From CAYXVU01 sp964468725 (GTDB taxonomy: Bacteria > Acidobacteriota > Blastocatellia > UBA7656), in contig CAYXVU010000027.1 of NCBI GenBank assembly GCA_964468725.1, forward strand, positions 1 to 39,338: DNA of 39,338 nt, in the 5' to 3' direction. How positions within the stretch are numbered: the stretch's first letter is position 1; every line of letters begins with the position of its first letter. A program made the translations under genes and the position numbers. This document shows positions 1 to 8,789 of the stretch, piece after piece. Under the pieces are notes generated by a model. It was not told where the DNA came from. It was given only the letters and a program-made list of their open reading frames with translations, and searched no databases.

Positions 1-953
1 TTCATGTCAACGAAAGCTTTTTGAATGCGCGACCCCCACAGGCCGATGTCTTTCAGCGTCGGCACAATGCGCGTGAAGAGCTTGCGATTATACTCGTGAT
101 AAAAGGGCGAGCCGAGAACGTGTTTGGCGCAGGCTTCGATGTCGAGGCCGAGGTTTTGCCAAACCTCTTCGCCGCGAAAGCGGTCGCGCATTAGGTAACA
201 GGCTTCGACGGCGAAGGCTTCGCGCTCATCGCGCTCCTTGTCGCTCAACTGCGGATAGTAATCCCTGAGCGCGAGGCGACCGAAAGCGACGTGGCGCGCT
301 TCATCTTCCATCACATAGGCGTTGATGGCGCGACCCAACGGTTCAGTCGCCAAATCGCGCATCGTCCCGAACGCCGCCAGCGCCAACCCTTCGATGATGA
401 CTTGCATCGCCAGATAGGTGAAGTCCCACCGCGAATCGGTGATGCCCTGCTCGATTAAAACTTTCAGGTAGTGATTGATGGGATAGGCCATTTCGAGCTT
501 TTCGTGCAGGTAGCGCGAATAGACTTCGACGTGCCGCGCTTCGTCAATGACCTGCGTGGCGGCGTAGAATTTGGAGTCCATATCGGGCACTGTCTGGACG
601 ATCTTCGCGGTGCAGATGAGCGCCCCTTGCTCGCCGTGCAGAAATTGCGAGAAGCGCCAGCAGTCGAGGTGGTACTTGACCTCGCCGCGATTCTTCTCGT
701 CCATCTTCTCCCAAATCTCCGAACCATAAAGCGGAATGAAATAGTCGGGGAACCCCATGGGATTCGATTTATCAATCTCCTGTGACCAGTCAATGCGGTC
801 GTTGGCGTTCCATTGTTTGCTTTTCCCTTTTTCGTAGAGATTCAGCAGGCGGTCGCGCCCTTCGTCGTATTCCCAGTTAAAGATGGTTTGGGTTTCGCCC
901 CCCACTTTCCATTGCGTTTGGTCAATCGGCAAGGTGTACATGCGTGTGCTCAT
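1..953 (-). CDS. Ferritin-like diiron protein (R2-like), 3' end beyond the left edge
   Basis: About 317 residues are visible, read from an ATG at 953 preceded by a good Shine-Dalgarno (GGGGAG). The protein carries a complete carboxylate-bridged diiron ligand set of the ribonucleotide reductase R2 / ferritin-like type: Glu108 (HGEQGA), Glu138 and His141 (DEARH), Glu188 (IIEGLAL), Glu218 and His221 (EDEARH). The family binds two irons with oxygen and usually acts as an oxidase or monooxygenase; the substrate cannot be read from the sequence. There is no matching large RNR subunit in view, so I do not call it NrdB. It is the last visible gene of a minus-strand run (regulator, glutaredoxin-like protein, permease, panB, this gene). 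The C-terminus lies outside the window. Fold and metal site are confident, function is not. Confidence 0.8.
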   Translation of the reverse strand, partial: MSTRMYTLPIDQTQWKVGGETQTIFNWEYDEGRDRLLNLYEKGKSKQWNANDRIDWSQEIDKSNPMGFPDYFIPLYGSEIWEKMDEKNRGEVKYHLDCWRFSQFLHGEQGALICTAKIVQTVPDMDSKFYAATQVIDEARHVEVYSRYLHEKLEMAYPINHYLKVLIEQGITDSRWDFTYLAMQVIIEGLALAAFGTMRDLATEPLGRAINAYVMEDEARHVAFGRLALRDYYPQLSDKERDEREAFAVEACYLMRDRFRGEEVWQNLGLDIEACAKHVLGSPFYHEYNRKLFTRIVPTLKDIGLWGSRIQKAFVDM

Positions 954-1106
954 ATTCGTCTTGCTCCCCGTAACAGAGTGTCAAATTTAGATTCTTTGAT
1001 GGCTTGATTTTCGTAAGCGCCCGAGGCGCTCATCATAAACTACGAGGCAGAGCGGGGCAATCGGATTTGTTTGGCGCATCGAATTGCGGTCGCGCCGTCG
1101 CGCTCA

Positions 1107-1247
1107 TCAATTGATCGGGCCGAGCGGCGGCATCGTTGACGGATGGATGTCGTCAGAGTCAACGGCGACGCCTTCGGGCAGGCGATAGCTCTCCGGGTCA
1201 GCCGGAAAGCGCCGCGCTGTGACATCTTCGGCGTAGCGGGTGAGCGC
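1107..1247 (-). pseudogene. Detached C-terminal tail of panB, in frame after an amber codon
   Basis: Directly after the panB TAG (1248-1250) the same frame stays open for 47 codons to a TGA at 1107-1109. The encoded peptide begins ALTRYAEDVTARRFPADP and continues ESYRLPEG. This matches the usual PanB C-terminus, a helix followed by an F/YP..E.S.. motif. The tail has no start codon or ribosome-binding site of its own. It is therefore part of panB separated by one nonsense codon, not an independent gene. Single-base changes such as GAG, CAG or AAG to TAG would explain it. Confidence 0.75.
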
Positions 1248-2000
1248 CTAGGCAATCACCGCTTTGACATCGGCGTAGCGACGCACGAACTTCGCCGTAT
1301 GCCCGAAGGTCAACCCGACCAGATCGGTGAAGACCAGAATCTGCCCGTCGCAATCAATCCCCGCACCGATACCGATAGTCGGGATTTTCAGGCGCGCCGT
1401 GAGCAGGCGAGAAATCTCTGCGGGAATGCCTTCCAGAACGATAGCAAACGCGCCCGCGCGCTCAATCGCCAACGCGTCTTCGAGCAGTTCGCGCGCCGCT
1501 TCCAATGTCTTGCCCTGCACTTTATACCCGCCCATTCGCAAGACCGATTGCGGGGTCAGCCCGATATGCCCCATCACCGGCACTTCGGCTTCGACGATGG
1601 CGCGAACGGTTTCGGCGCGGCGCACGCCGCCTTCGAGTTTGACGGCTTCCGCGCCGCCCTCTTTGATAAATCGAATCGCAGCGCTGACCGCCCCTTGCGG
1701 CGTGTCTTGATAGGAGCCAAAGGGCAGGTCTCCGACGATCAAGGCGCGTCGCGTCGCCCGCCGCACCGCCCGCGAGGCGGCAATCATCTCATCCAACGTA
1801 ACCGGCAACGTCGAATCATAGCCAAGCACAGTCTGCGCTAGACTGTCGCCGACTAAGATGAAGTCGAACCCCGCTTCATCTACCAATCGCGCGCTCGGAT
1901 AGTCGTAGGCCGTGAGCGCAACGATAGGCGCGCCGCCTTTGCGAGCGCGCAGCAACGGCGCAGTGATCTTCTTGACGTTGGTTTCGCTGATATGGCTCAT
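1248..2000 (-). CDS. panB: 3-methyl-2-oxobutanoate hydroxymethyltransferase (PanB), ends early at TAG
   Basis: PanB transfers a hydroxymethyl group from methylenetetrahydrofolate to alpha-ketoisovalerate, giving ketopantoate, the first committed step of pantothenate and CoA synthesis, in the cytosol. The TIM-barrel landmarks are all present: the metal-binding Asp in VGDSLAQ, Asp in VGDLPFGSYQ, the KLEGG strand and the catalytic Glu in VLEGIP. I chose the ATG at 2000 (MSHISETN) because GGAGAGGGT lies just upstream; a start at 2078 would add 26 unconserved residues. The frame stops at TAG 1248-1250 after 250 residues, but a recognisable PanB tail continues in frame to 1107 (separate entry). Either the copy is C-terminally truncated, or the TAG is a sequencing error or a read-through codon. 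The missing part is the last helix, not the active site, so some activity is possible. Confidence 0.92.
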   Translation of the reverse strand: MSHISETNVKKITAPLLRARKGGAPIVALTAYDYPSARLVDEAGFDFILVGDSLAQTVLGYDSTLPVTLDEMIAASRAVRRATRRALIVGDLPFGSYQDTPQGAVSAAIRFIKEGGAEAVKLEGGVRRAETVRAIVEAEVPVMGHIGLTPQSVLRMGGYKVQGKTLEAARELLEDALAIERAGAFAIVLEGIPAEISRLLTARLKIPTIGIGAGIDCDGQILVFTDLVGLTFGHTAKFVRRYADVKAVIA

Positions 2001-2050
2001 ACCCTCTCCTCTGCCTGCTGTCGGTTGATTATATTCGCAAAGCGATTCGG

Positions 2051-2123
2051 GTCGAAAGTCAAAGGTTGCAGGTTGCAAGTCGAAAAAAGAGGCGGAACCT
2101 GCAACCTTTGGCCTTCGACTTTC
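2051..2123. repeat. Heptad-repeat hairpin between the permease gene and panB
   Basis: The arms 2061-2074 (AAAGGTTGCAGGTT) and 2096-2109 are perfectly complementary over 14 bp. Outside them GAAAGTC pairs again, but only if a 7-base unit (GAAGGCC) in the 3' arm is looped out. The 5' arm contains GGTTGCA twice in tandem. It may act as a terminator or processing hairpin after the permease gene, but there is no clear T-run. Confidence 0.7.
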
Positions 2124-2126
2124 TAC

Positions 2127-3323
2127 CTATTTTTCCACCAGCGGCACGATCTCTTCTTCGGCGGGCGGCAATTCAGCGGACGGCGTTTGATCCTCGTCTG
2201 TGATAATCAAGCGCGGCTCTTGCAGATTCTTGTAAGACATATAGTGGTTGTAGCCGACGATAATGAGCCCGACGACCGGAATGGCGAGGAAGATGCCGGG
2301 AAGCCCGCCAATCTCTGCCCCGATGAGGATCGCCAGAATAACCACCAGCGGATGCATGTGAATGCCTTGCCCGATGATGCGCGGATAGACCACATAATCA
2401 TGAACAATGCGCAAAACGATCAGCACCAATGCGACCAACAAGGCGAGATTGAGCGATTGCGTCAGCGACAAACTGACGGCAATCACTCCGGCAGCCAGCG
2501 GCCCGATCAGCGGCACGAATTCGAAGATGGCCGAAATGATCCCCAACACCAGCGTATAGCGCACGCCAAGTATGGAGAACAACACCGTCACCTCTGCGCC
2601 GACGACCAGACAGGAATAGACTTGCGCGCGGGTGTAGGCGGCCAAGGTGTTGCTGACATCAATGAACAGATAATGGGCGCGCCGCCGCAAGCGTTCATTG
2701 GAGATCATGCCGACAATGGACGATTCGAAAGAGGATGCATCTTTGAGCAGGAAGAAGGACAAGACCGGCACGAGGATCAACCACGGCAGGTATTGCAGAT
2801 AGCTGAGACCGCCGAAGACCAGCGTTTCGATGAACGGGAAGATTTTCTCCGCCACCTGACTGGTCAAACCGAGCGCGTGTTCGCGCCACTCTCTGGGCAA
2901 CTTCAAACGAAACAGCCAGCTATTGGCATCGTTGAGCGATTCGCGCACGCTGGTCGCACCCGATGTGATATAGCCCGGCAGATTGCGCGCCAATTCGGTG
3001 ACCTGCTGCGATAGCAGCGGCCATAGCGAACTGATGACGGCAAAGACCACCCCGCCGATGACCAGATAGACCGCTGCAATCGCTACGGCGCGCGGCAATT
3101 TCAACTCGCGCCCGGCAACGTAGAGAGGATGCTCGAAGAGGCGTACAAGCGGTGCGATCAGGTAACAGAAGAACCCCGATAGCACGACCAGTAACAGAAT
3201 CGTTCGCAGGTGATAGAGCAGCCACAGCGCGAAGGCAACAAAGGCGAGAATGAAGACGACTCGCAAGACGACCCGCGTCCAGATGCGAATCATATCGCTT
3301 TGCTTGAAATCTCTCTTTTTCAT
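2127..3323 (-). CDS. AI-2E family transporter (PerM/TqsA-like permease)
   Basis: This 398-residue integral membrane protein has the family pattern. There is an N-terminal pair of membrane spans (roughly residues 14-60), a third near 80-105, a long soluble stretch (about 110-180), and a C-terminal block of closely spaced spans ending near residue 360. The C-terminal core includes the conserved FEFVPLIGP and the YPRIIGQGIHMHPL segment typical of AI-2E/UPF0118 proteins. Members export autoinducer-2 or, in other lineages, exchange Na+ and H+; sequence alone does not decide which. The ATG at 3323 has GGAGG at good spacing. It follows the glutaredoxin-like gene by 75 bases and precedes panB on the same strand. 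The C-terminal tail is acidic and proline-rich. No luxS is in view, so a quorum-sensing role is not implied. Confidence 0.85.
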   Translation of the reverse strand: MKKRDFKQSDMIRIWTRVVLRVVFILAFVAFALWLLYHLRTILLLVVLSGFFCYLIAPLVRLFEHPLYVAGRELKLPRAVAIAAVYLVIGGVVFAVISSLWPLLSQQVTELARNLPGYITSGATSVRESLNDANSWLFRLKLPREWREHALGLTSQVAEKIFPFIETLVFGGLSYLQYLPWLILVPVLSFFLLKDASSFESSIVGMISNERLRRRAHYLFIDVSNTLAAYTRAQVYSCLVVGAEVTVLFSILGVRYTLVLGIISAIFEFVPLIGPLAAGVIAVSLSLTQSLNLALLVALVLIVLRIVHDYVVYPRIIGQGIHMHPLVVILAILIGAEIGGLPGIFLAIPVVGLIIVGYNHYMSYKNLQEPRLIITDEDQTPSAELPPAEEEIVPLVEK

Positions 3324-3398
3324 GGCGGCCTCCGCATACTCTCCGGGTGTTGCGATGGGCGCAGTATAACACAGTTGGTAAACGTAAATGGGCGAGCG

Positions 3399-3683
3399 TT
3401 ACGGGTGCAGGCGGCGAAATTTGCGCCGAAATTCGCGCCCTTCGACGCGATGTTTGAACGCCTTCACGCCGTTGATGAAGACCACCGGAATGTCGTACTG
3501 ATACTGCTCGAAGAGATCGGCGCGAGTTTCGATGTTCACCTCTTCGATAACCAACTCGTCAGCGCACCCCGAAGCCAAGATGTTGGCCTTCGCCTCGTCG
3601 CACAGGTGGCAACCCGGCTTGCTATAGATCGTCACCCGCGCTTTTTCTGAGTTGCTTGCCATCTTCCCCACGGGTCTGTTCAT
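3399..3683 (-). CDS. Glutaredoxin-like thiol-disulfide protein
   Basis: This is a small thioredoxin-fold protein of 94 residues. The redox motif is CHLC (Cys25, Cys28) after the first strand (VTIYSKPGC), and the cis-proline loop IPVVFING follows near residue 65, so both sides of a glutaredoxin-type active site are present. The family reduces disulfides or glutathione adducts in the cytosol. The ATG at 3683 overlaps the stop of the upstream regulator gene as ATGA, suggesting translational coupling. An alternative start is Met8 at 3662. The coupling to a winged-helix/propeller regulator is seen directly; a functional link is only inferred. There are few residues beyond the fold, and it resembles the DUF836/glutaredoxin group rather than classical GrxA. 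Confidence 0.85.
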   Translation of the reverse strand: MNRPVGKMASNSEKARVTIYSKPGCHLCDEAKANILASGCADELVIEEVNIETRADLFEQYQYDIPVVFINGVKAFKHRVEGREFRRKFRRLHP

Positions 3684-5992
3684 TTGAAATCGCGGATGAG
3701 CGCGATGTCGTTAGCCCACAATCCGCGCACACAAGCCAACTGTTTGCCATCGGGCGACCAGTTGATGCCAAAGATGCGGTCGGTTGCCAGTTCGGCAAAC
3801 AACTGCGGATTGCCGCCCGCTATCGGCTGATTCCAGATGCGCGCCGGACCTTCGGGATTTTCGAAAAAGGTGATTGCCCGACCGTCCGCCATCCAGCGCG
3901 GCGCTTGCGTTTGCAAGCGTTGCGGGATGATTTGCTTCACTTGCCCGCCCTCAATCGGATAGATGGCAATGTCCCACAACGATTGATTGAGCACAGTGGT
4001 AGTGAGACACGCGATCCATTTGCCATCGGGCGAAACGGTCGGAAAGAGGTTGCGATCTTTGGTGAGCTGCACAGGCTCGCCGCCGTCAATCGAAACTTTC
4101 CATAATGTCCAGTGACTATCTCCGCCGCTCGCTCTGCCGCTGTAGATCACCCATTGGCTGTCGCGCGAGGTAACCGGATTATCTTCGCCCAGACCGTAGG
4201 TCAGTTGTATCGGATAGCTGCCATCCATATTCATGCGCCAGATGTGCCGCTGATCTCCCATATCCGAAGCGAAGACAATGTAGCGCCCGTCGTCGGTGAC
4301 ATGAGGACTGCTGACATAAGCGCCGACGGTTGGCTCGCTGGTCAGTTGGTGAACGTTGCTGCCATCGCTGTTCATGATCGAAATCGCTCCGGCATCTCCG
4401 GCCTCGGCATCGAAGACGATTCTGCCGTCCGGCGTCCAGGTGAAATAGCTGCGATAGCCGCCCGCGCCGAAGGTGAGCGCTTTGGCGCGGCGCGCGTCTT
4501 CGGCGGGATAGAGCCAGAGGTTGGTCACGCGCTTCGCATGGGTGACGGCCATCGTCAGGCTATCGGGCGAAAGCACGAGGCGATTGTACGAATTTGAATC
4601 GTTCGTGATGCGCCCCGCTGCGCCGCTCACCACATCAAGTTGCCAAATCTGTGACAACGAGGAATCGTCGCTGCGGGCGATGAACACCAGTCGTTGCGAA
4701 TCGTTGAGCCAGGCCATCTGCCCGACTCGTTGCCAGTGGCGTTGCGTCGGCTCCTGCATCTGCCAATCGCCGACGCTCACCGTGACGATGCGCATATTGG
4801 CGTTGCCTTGCGCATAACCGAGGCCGCAAGCGATCTGCTTACCGTCGGGCGACCACACCGGCTCTTGAAAGGTTTCGGGTAAGCGCGCGCTAGCGATCTG
4901 TCGGTCGTTGCTGCCGTCGGCGTTGGCAACGAAGAGAGTGGCTGCGGGCGGCTCGCTGGTATGACGCGCGTAGACGAACTGCGCCCCGTCGGGCGAAAAA
5001 GAGACGGCACGATTGACCGGCGCCAGCAGTCGTTGTACGGGGCCGCCTAATACGGAAACCCGAAACAGCGTGCGGGTCGGCAGGTTTTTGCTAGTGGCAA
5101 CGTAATACAAGTATGCGCCGTCGGGCGAAAAAGTCACTGCATGAAAGAACAACTCCGATGACGGCAAGACGGCTCTGCGCGTCGCGGTCGAAAGCTGTTG
5201 CAGCCACAGACTGCCGAGTTGCGGATTGTCTTGCGTCCCATACGCGATGTAAGCGCCGTCGGGCGACATTGCCAGCGCCGTCACATTGCCTGTGTTGGTC
5301 AGCGGCGTGAAGGTGAGTTTGCTCAGCGCCAGACTTTCGGCTTGATCTGTATCGTTGACGAATCGCGCAACGATCAGCACGACAATGACCGTTACCACCA
5401 GAGTTATCAGCGATGCCCAGACCGCGCTTTTGTGGCGCGCCAACCAATCTGTAGCGCGCGGCTGCACCTCTGCCGACAGAGCCGGTGACGAGGCACGGCT
5501 TGGCACAGCCGCAGTCGAAAGCTGAACCTCGGCGGTCACATCATCCTGCACAACCGATTGAGCGATCTGTCCCTCTTGCGGGGCGGTCGCAGTTTGATTG
5601 GTTGTGCGATTTTCGCTTACCGATGTCGCACGTGGCAGGGCTTCGGGCTGACGCTCTTCCTCCCATACTGCACGCACCTGCGCCGCAAATCGGTAGCCGC
5701 GTTTCGGCAGATTGGTGATGTAATTCTCACCATCGGCCATCTGTCCGAGCGCCTTGCGAAGGGTATAGATGTTCTGTGTCAGCACGCCATCTTCAACGAA
5801 GGCATCCGGCCAGACGGTAGCGATCAGCTCCTCTTTATTGACGACCGCGCCTTGTTGTTCGACCAGTGCCAATAGCACTTCAAAGGCTTTCTGGGTGAGC
5901 GGCACGAGCTCTGACCGACGCCACAAAACCTTTGCCGCAACGTCTATGCGGAAATCGTCGAATTCGTAAAACTGCTTGCCCTGCCGCAACAT
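3680..5992 (-). CDS. CadC-like winged-helix regulator with membrane span and TolB/WD40-type propeller
   Basis: The protein is 770 residues from the ATG at 5992. Residues about 8-107 form an OmpR/CadC-type winged helix (FEFDDF-like start, LTQKAFEVLLALVE, the recognition region LTQNIYTLRKALG, and the wing NLPKRGYRF). A low-complexity linker leads to one membrane span at about 190-211. The rest (about 235-770) is a TolB-like beta-propeller with many SPDG motifs. The topology implies cytosolic DNA binding and an extracytoplasmic propeller sensor. Such fusions are abundant in Acidobacteriota and their signals are mostly unknown. The frame extends to a GTG at 6052, but I prefer 5992 because phased repeats fill 5999-6037 and would otherwise be coding. 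No clear Shine-Dalgarno is seen at either start. It overlaps the glutaredoxin-like gene by 4 bases. Confidence 0.88.
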   Translation of the reverse strand: MLRQGKQFYEFDDFRIDVAAKVLWRRSELVPLTQKAFEVLLALVEQQGAVVNKEELIATVWPDAFVEDGVLTQNIYTLRKALGQMADGENYITNLPKRGYRFAAQVRAVWEEERQPEALPRATSVSENRTTNQTATAPQEGQIAQSVVQDDVTAEVQLSTAAVPSRASSPALSAEVQPRATDWLARHKSAVWASLITLVVTVIVVLIVARFVNDTDQAESLALSKLTFTPLTNTGNVTALAMSPDGAYIAYGTQDNPQLGSLWLQQLSTATRRAVLPSSELFFHAVTFSPDGAYLYYVATSKNLPTRTLFRVSVLGGPVQRLLAPVNRAVSFSPDGAQFVYARHTSEPPAATLFVANADGSNDRQIASARLPETFQEPVWSPDGKQIACGLGYAQGNANMRIVTVSVGDWQMQEPTQRHWQRVGQMAWLNDSQRLVFIARSDDSSLSQIWQLDVVSGAAGRITNDSNSYNRLVLSPDSLTMAVTHAKRVTNLWLYPAEDARRAKALTFGAGGYRSYFTWTPDGRIVFDAEAGDAGAISIMNSDGSNVHQLTSEPTVGAYVSSPHVTDDGRYIVFASDMGDQRHIWRMNMDGSYPIQLTYGLGEDNPVTSRDSQWVIYSGRASGGDSHWTLWKVSIDGGEPVQLTKDRNLFPTVSPDGKWIACLTTTVLNQSLWDIAIYPIEGGQVKQIIPQRLQTQAPRWMADGRAITFFENPEGPARIWNQPIAGGNPQLFAELATDRIFGINWSPDGKQLACVRGLWANDIALIRDFK

Positions 5993-5996
5993 AACT

Positions 5997-6038
5997 CGTT
6001 TGAAAATGATTTGAGAACGATTTGAGCATCGCTTTGAA
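5997..6038. promoter_or_regulatory. Four phased TTTGA boxes, candidate operator upstream of the winged-helix regulator gene
   Basis: TTTGA cores start at 5999, 6010, 6021 and 6033, giving spacings of 11, 11 and 12 bp, about one helical turn each. The two central copies are identical over 8 bases (GATTTGAG at 6008-6015 and 6019-6026). OmpR/CadC-type winged helices are known to bind tandem direct repeats with this kind of phasing. The site sits immediately upstream of the regulator's start codon in the gap shared with the divergent TPR-hydrolase gene, so autoregulation is a reasonable inference. Confidence 0.5.
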
Positions 6039-6206
6039 GACTTCCCCGCCACACCTCGTCTAGAGTCCGTTGCGAGGCACGGGATGGATGCAAACCCGAA
6101 GTCAATCTCTGATACCCGATGCCTCAGTGATTATATCGCGGGACGCTCATCGGGCAAGCGCACAGCTACGTCTGCCCACTAGATCACCTTATTGGAGACG
6201 AATTTT

Positions 6207-8753
6207 ATGAGCGTTACTGTGATACTGAAAATCGTGCTCGCCATCTTGCTGCTGTTTGCCACTCACAACGCAGCGCCCTTATGTCAGGCTGTTCAGGAGG
6301 CCACCGCCTCGGCCTTAGCTCACGCGGACGACGCGCATCGCGGCCATCACAAAGCCGCTGCGCGCGCCGTCCCGTTGTTTTCTGGGATGGGCAGCCATCA
6401 CTTTGCCATTTCGACGCGCTCAACCTTGGCACAGCGGTATTTCAATCAAGGCCTGGTGTTGCTCTATGCCTTCAACCATGCGGAGGCGATTCGCTCGTTT
6501 GCTGAAGCCGCGCGACTCGACCCCACTTGCGCGATGGCGCATTGGGGTGTGGCATTAGCCTTCGGCCCGAATATCAATGCGGCGATGGATGCTGCCGCCG
6601 TGCCGCAAGCTATGGCCGCGCTCGACCAAGCCCTGGCGCACGCTGATCGCGCCAGCAAAAAAGAGCAAGCCTTAATTGGCGCACTCGCTGCCCGCTACAG
6701 CAAAGACCCTGCGGCGGATCGCAAAGCCTTAGACCGCGCCTATGCCAATGCCATGCGCGAGGTGGCGAAACGCTACGCCAAAGATGCCGATGTCGTCACT
6801 CTCTTTGCCGAATCGCTGATGGACACCATGCCCTGGGCGTACTGGACGAAAGAGGGGAAAGCCAAGCCGGAGACTATCGAGATACTGGCGGCGCTCGAAT
6901 CGGTGCTGACAAGACACCCGAATCATCCGGGCGCGAATCATTACTACATTCACGCTGTTGAAGCGTCGCCCAACCCGGAGCGCGGAGTGGCGAGCGCCGA
7001 CCGCCTGCGCGATTTGGTTCCCGGCGCGGGACATCTGGTTCACATGCCTGCCCACATCTACTTGCGCGTCGGGCGTTATCACGATGCGACACTGGCGAAT
7101 GAAAAAGCCATCGAAGCCGACAAAGTTTATAAAACCCAATGTCATGCGCTTGGCCTCTATCCCATCGCCTACGTGCCGCACAATCAGCACTTTTTATGGG
7201 CGAGTGCGACGATGGAAGGCAACAGCAAGAAGGCGATGGCAGCGGCAGCCCGCATGGCTGAGCAGATCGAACACAAACTGCTGCGCCAGCCCGGTTACGG
7301 AACTCTGCAACACTATTTGATTACGCCGCTCTATGCCAAAGTGCGATTTGCCAAGTGGGACGAGATTTTGCAAACCCCTGCGCCCGATGCCGACCTCCTC
7401 TACCCGACGGGCGTGTGGCAATACGCGCGCGGGCTGGCGCTTGCCAAAACGGGGCACATTGCCGAAGCCGAAAACGCGCTGGCTAACTTGACCGCGGTTG
7501 CTGCTGACCCGGCGCTCGAATCGGTGACCATTTGGGACATCAACACGACAGCAAATTTGATGAAGGTCGCCAAAGCAGAGCTGGCGGGCGAAATTGCCGC
7601 CGCGCGCGGCGCGATGACAGATGCCATCGCTCATCTGCAAACGGCCATCGAAAGGCAAGACGAGTTGACCTACGACGAGCCGCCGCCTTGGCATTATCCG
7701 GTGCGCCAAAAGTTGGCCGCCGTCTTGCTCAAAGCCGGTCGCGCCGCCGACGCCGAGCGCGTCTACCGCGAAGACTTGCGCCGCAACCCTGAAAACGGTT
7801 GGTCATTGCACGGGCTGACGACAAGCCTGCAAGCGCAGGGGAAAACTGCGGAAGCGGCAGCCACGCGCCAGCGATTCGCAAAAGCATGGGCGCATGCCGA
7901 TGTCAATCTCGACAGCCCGCCGTTTACGGACGCGGGCAGCACGATGCCTGCCGTCAAATTCATCACCTTGCGCGGGCGCGTCAAACTCTCCTATGTCGAA
8001 CAGGGCGATCCGACGGGCGTGCCGGTCATCTTGCTGCACGGCTTTACCGATTCGTGGCGCTCATACGAAATGATTTTGCCGCTCCTGCCGCGCTCGTATC
8101 GCATCTTCGCGCTTTCGCAAAGAGGGCACAGCGATTCCGGGCGACCGGAGACGGGCTACCACCCCAAACATTTCGCTGACGATGTGGCCGCTTTTATGAA
8201 GGCGAAAGGGCTGCAATCGGCCATCATTGTCGGCCATTCGATGGGCAGCTATGTGGCGCAACGTTTTGCCATTGATTACCCCGAACGCACACGCGGGTTG
8301 GTGTTGGTCGGCACCTTTTTGACCTGTCGCGGCAATCCGAACGTGCAGCAGCTTTGGGATACGGTGGTGTCGAAACTTGCCGACCCGGTGGATGTGAATT
8401 TCATCCGCGAGTTTCAGAAGGGCACGTTTACGAAAGCGGTGTCTGATACCTTCTTTGAAGCCGCCGTGCGCGAGAGCGCAAAGGTTCCGGCGCGCGTCTG
8501 GCGCGGCGTGATTGCCGAACTGATGCAAGCCGATTTCTCCGGCGAGCTGGGCAAGATCAAAGCCCCGACCTTGATTATTTGGGGCGATCAGGATGCGTTC
8601 TTCTTCTCGCGCAGCGAGCAGGAGAGACTGGCCGCTTCGATCAGCGGCGCGCGGCTGATGATTTATCAAGGCGTTGGACACGCGCCGCATTGGGAAGATC
8701 CGACGCGTTTTGCTCATGACCTCACAGCCTTTTTTGAAGGACTCAAGCACTAA
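6207..8753 (+). CDS. Exported TPR protein fused to an alpha/beta hydrolase
   Basis: The protein is 848 residues from the ATG at 6207 (GGAGACG precedes it; an upstream TTG at 6192 overlaps that site). Residues 1-23 form a hydrophobic signal or anchor. Residues about 60-575 are helical repeats with TPR-like pairs (YFNQGLVLLYAFNHAEAIRSF, HYYIHAVEA, HMPAHIYLRVGRY). From about residue 582 an alpha/beta hydrolase begins: oxyanion-hole segment LLHGFTDSW, nucleophile Ser678 in GHSMGS, acid Asp793 or Asp796 in WGDQD, and His825 in VGHAPHW. The triad looks intact, so an esterase, lipase or epoxide-hydrolase-like reaction outside the cytoplasm is likely; the substrate is unknown. It is divergent from the winged-helix regulator across 214 bases. 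The fusion is continuous with no frameshift, but a single gene with two normally separate parts is unusual. Confidence 0.85.
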   Translation: MSVTVILKIVLAILLLFATHNAAPLCQAVQEATASALAHADDAHRGHHKAAARAVPLFSGMGSHHFAISTRSTLAQRYFNQGLVLLYAFNHAEAIRSFAEAARLDPTCAMAHWGVALAFGPNINAAMDAAAVPQAMAALDQALAHADRASKKEQALIGALAARYSKDPAADRKALDRAYANAMREVAKRYAKDADVVTLFAESLMDTMPWAYWTKEGKAKPETIEILAALESVLTRHPNHPGANHYYIHAVEASPNPERGVASADRLRDLVPGAGHLVHMPAHIYLRVGRYHDATLANEKAIEADKVYKTQCHALGLYPIAYVPHNQHFLWASATMEGNSKKAMAAAARMAEQIEHKLLRQPGYGTLQHYLITPLYAKVRFAKWDEILQTPAPDADLLYPTGVWQYARGLALAKTGHIAEAENALANLTAVAADPALESVTIWDINTTANLMKVAKAELAGEIAAARGAMTDAIAHLQTAIERQDELTYDEPPPWHYPVRQKLAAVLLKAGRAADAERVYREDLRRNPENGWSLHGLTTSLQAQGKTAEAAATRQRFAKAWAHADVNLDSPPFTDAGSTMPAVKFITLRGRVKLSYVEQGDPTGVPVILLHGFTDSWRSYEMILPLLPRSYRIFALSQRGHSDSGRPETGYHPKHFADDVAAFMKAKGLQSAIIVGHSMGSYVAQRFAIDYPERTRGLVLVGTFLTCRGNPNVQQLWDTVVSKLADPVDVNFIREFQKGTFTKAVSDTFFEAAVRESAKVPARVWRGVIAELMQADFSGELGKIKAPTLIIWGDQDAFFFSRSEQERLAASISGARLMIYQGVGHAPHWEDPTRFAHDLTAFFEGLKH

Positions 8754-8789
8754 GCGTTCTCATACCCTGATTCGCGGAGATGTGGAACC

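Noticed and set aside
1..953. Ribonucleotide reductase small subunit NrdB
   Set aside because: The diiron ligands fit the wider R2-like superfamily, but no NrdA partner is visible and the rest of the sequence does not recall NrdB.
1016..1030. Perfect 6-bp hairpin AGCGCC-CGA-GGCGCT between panB and the diiron gene, as a terminator
   Set aside because: The stem is short and there is no T-run on the minus-strand side; such a short GC palindrome is expected by chance in this composition.
2127..3014. Long plus-strand open frames opposite the permease gene (and similar long frames opposite other genes)
   Set aside because: They are antisense shadows caused by the GC-rich codon pattern, with His/Arg/Gln-rich compositions and no domain resemblance.
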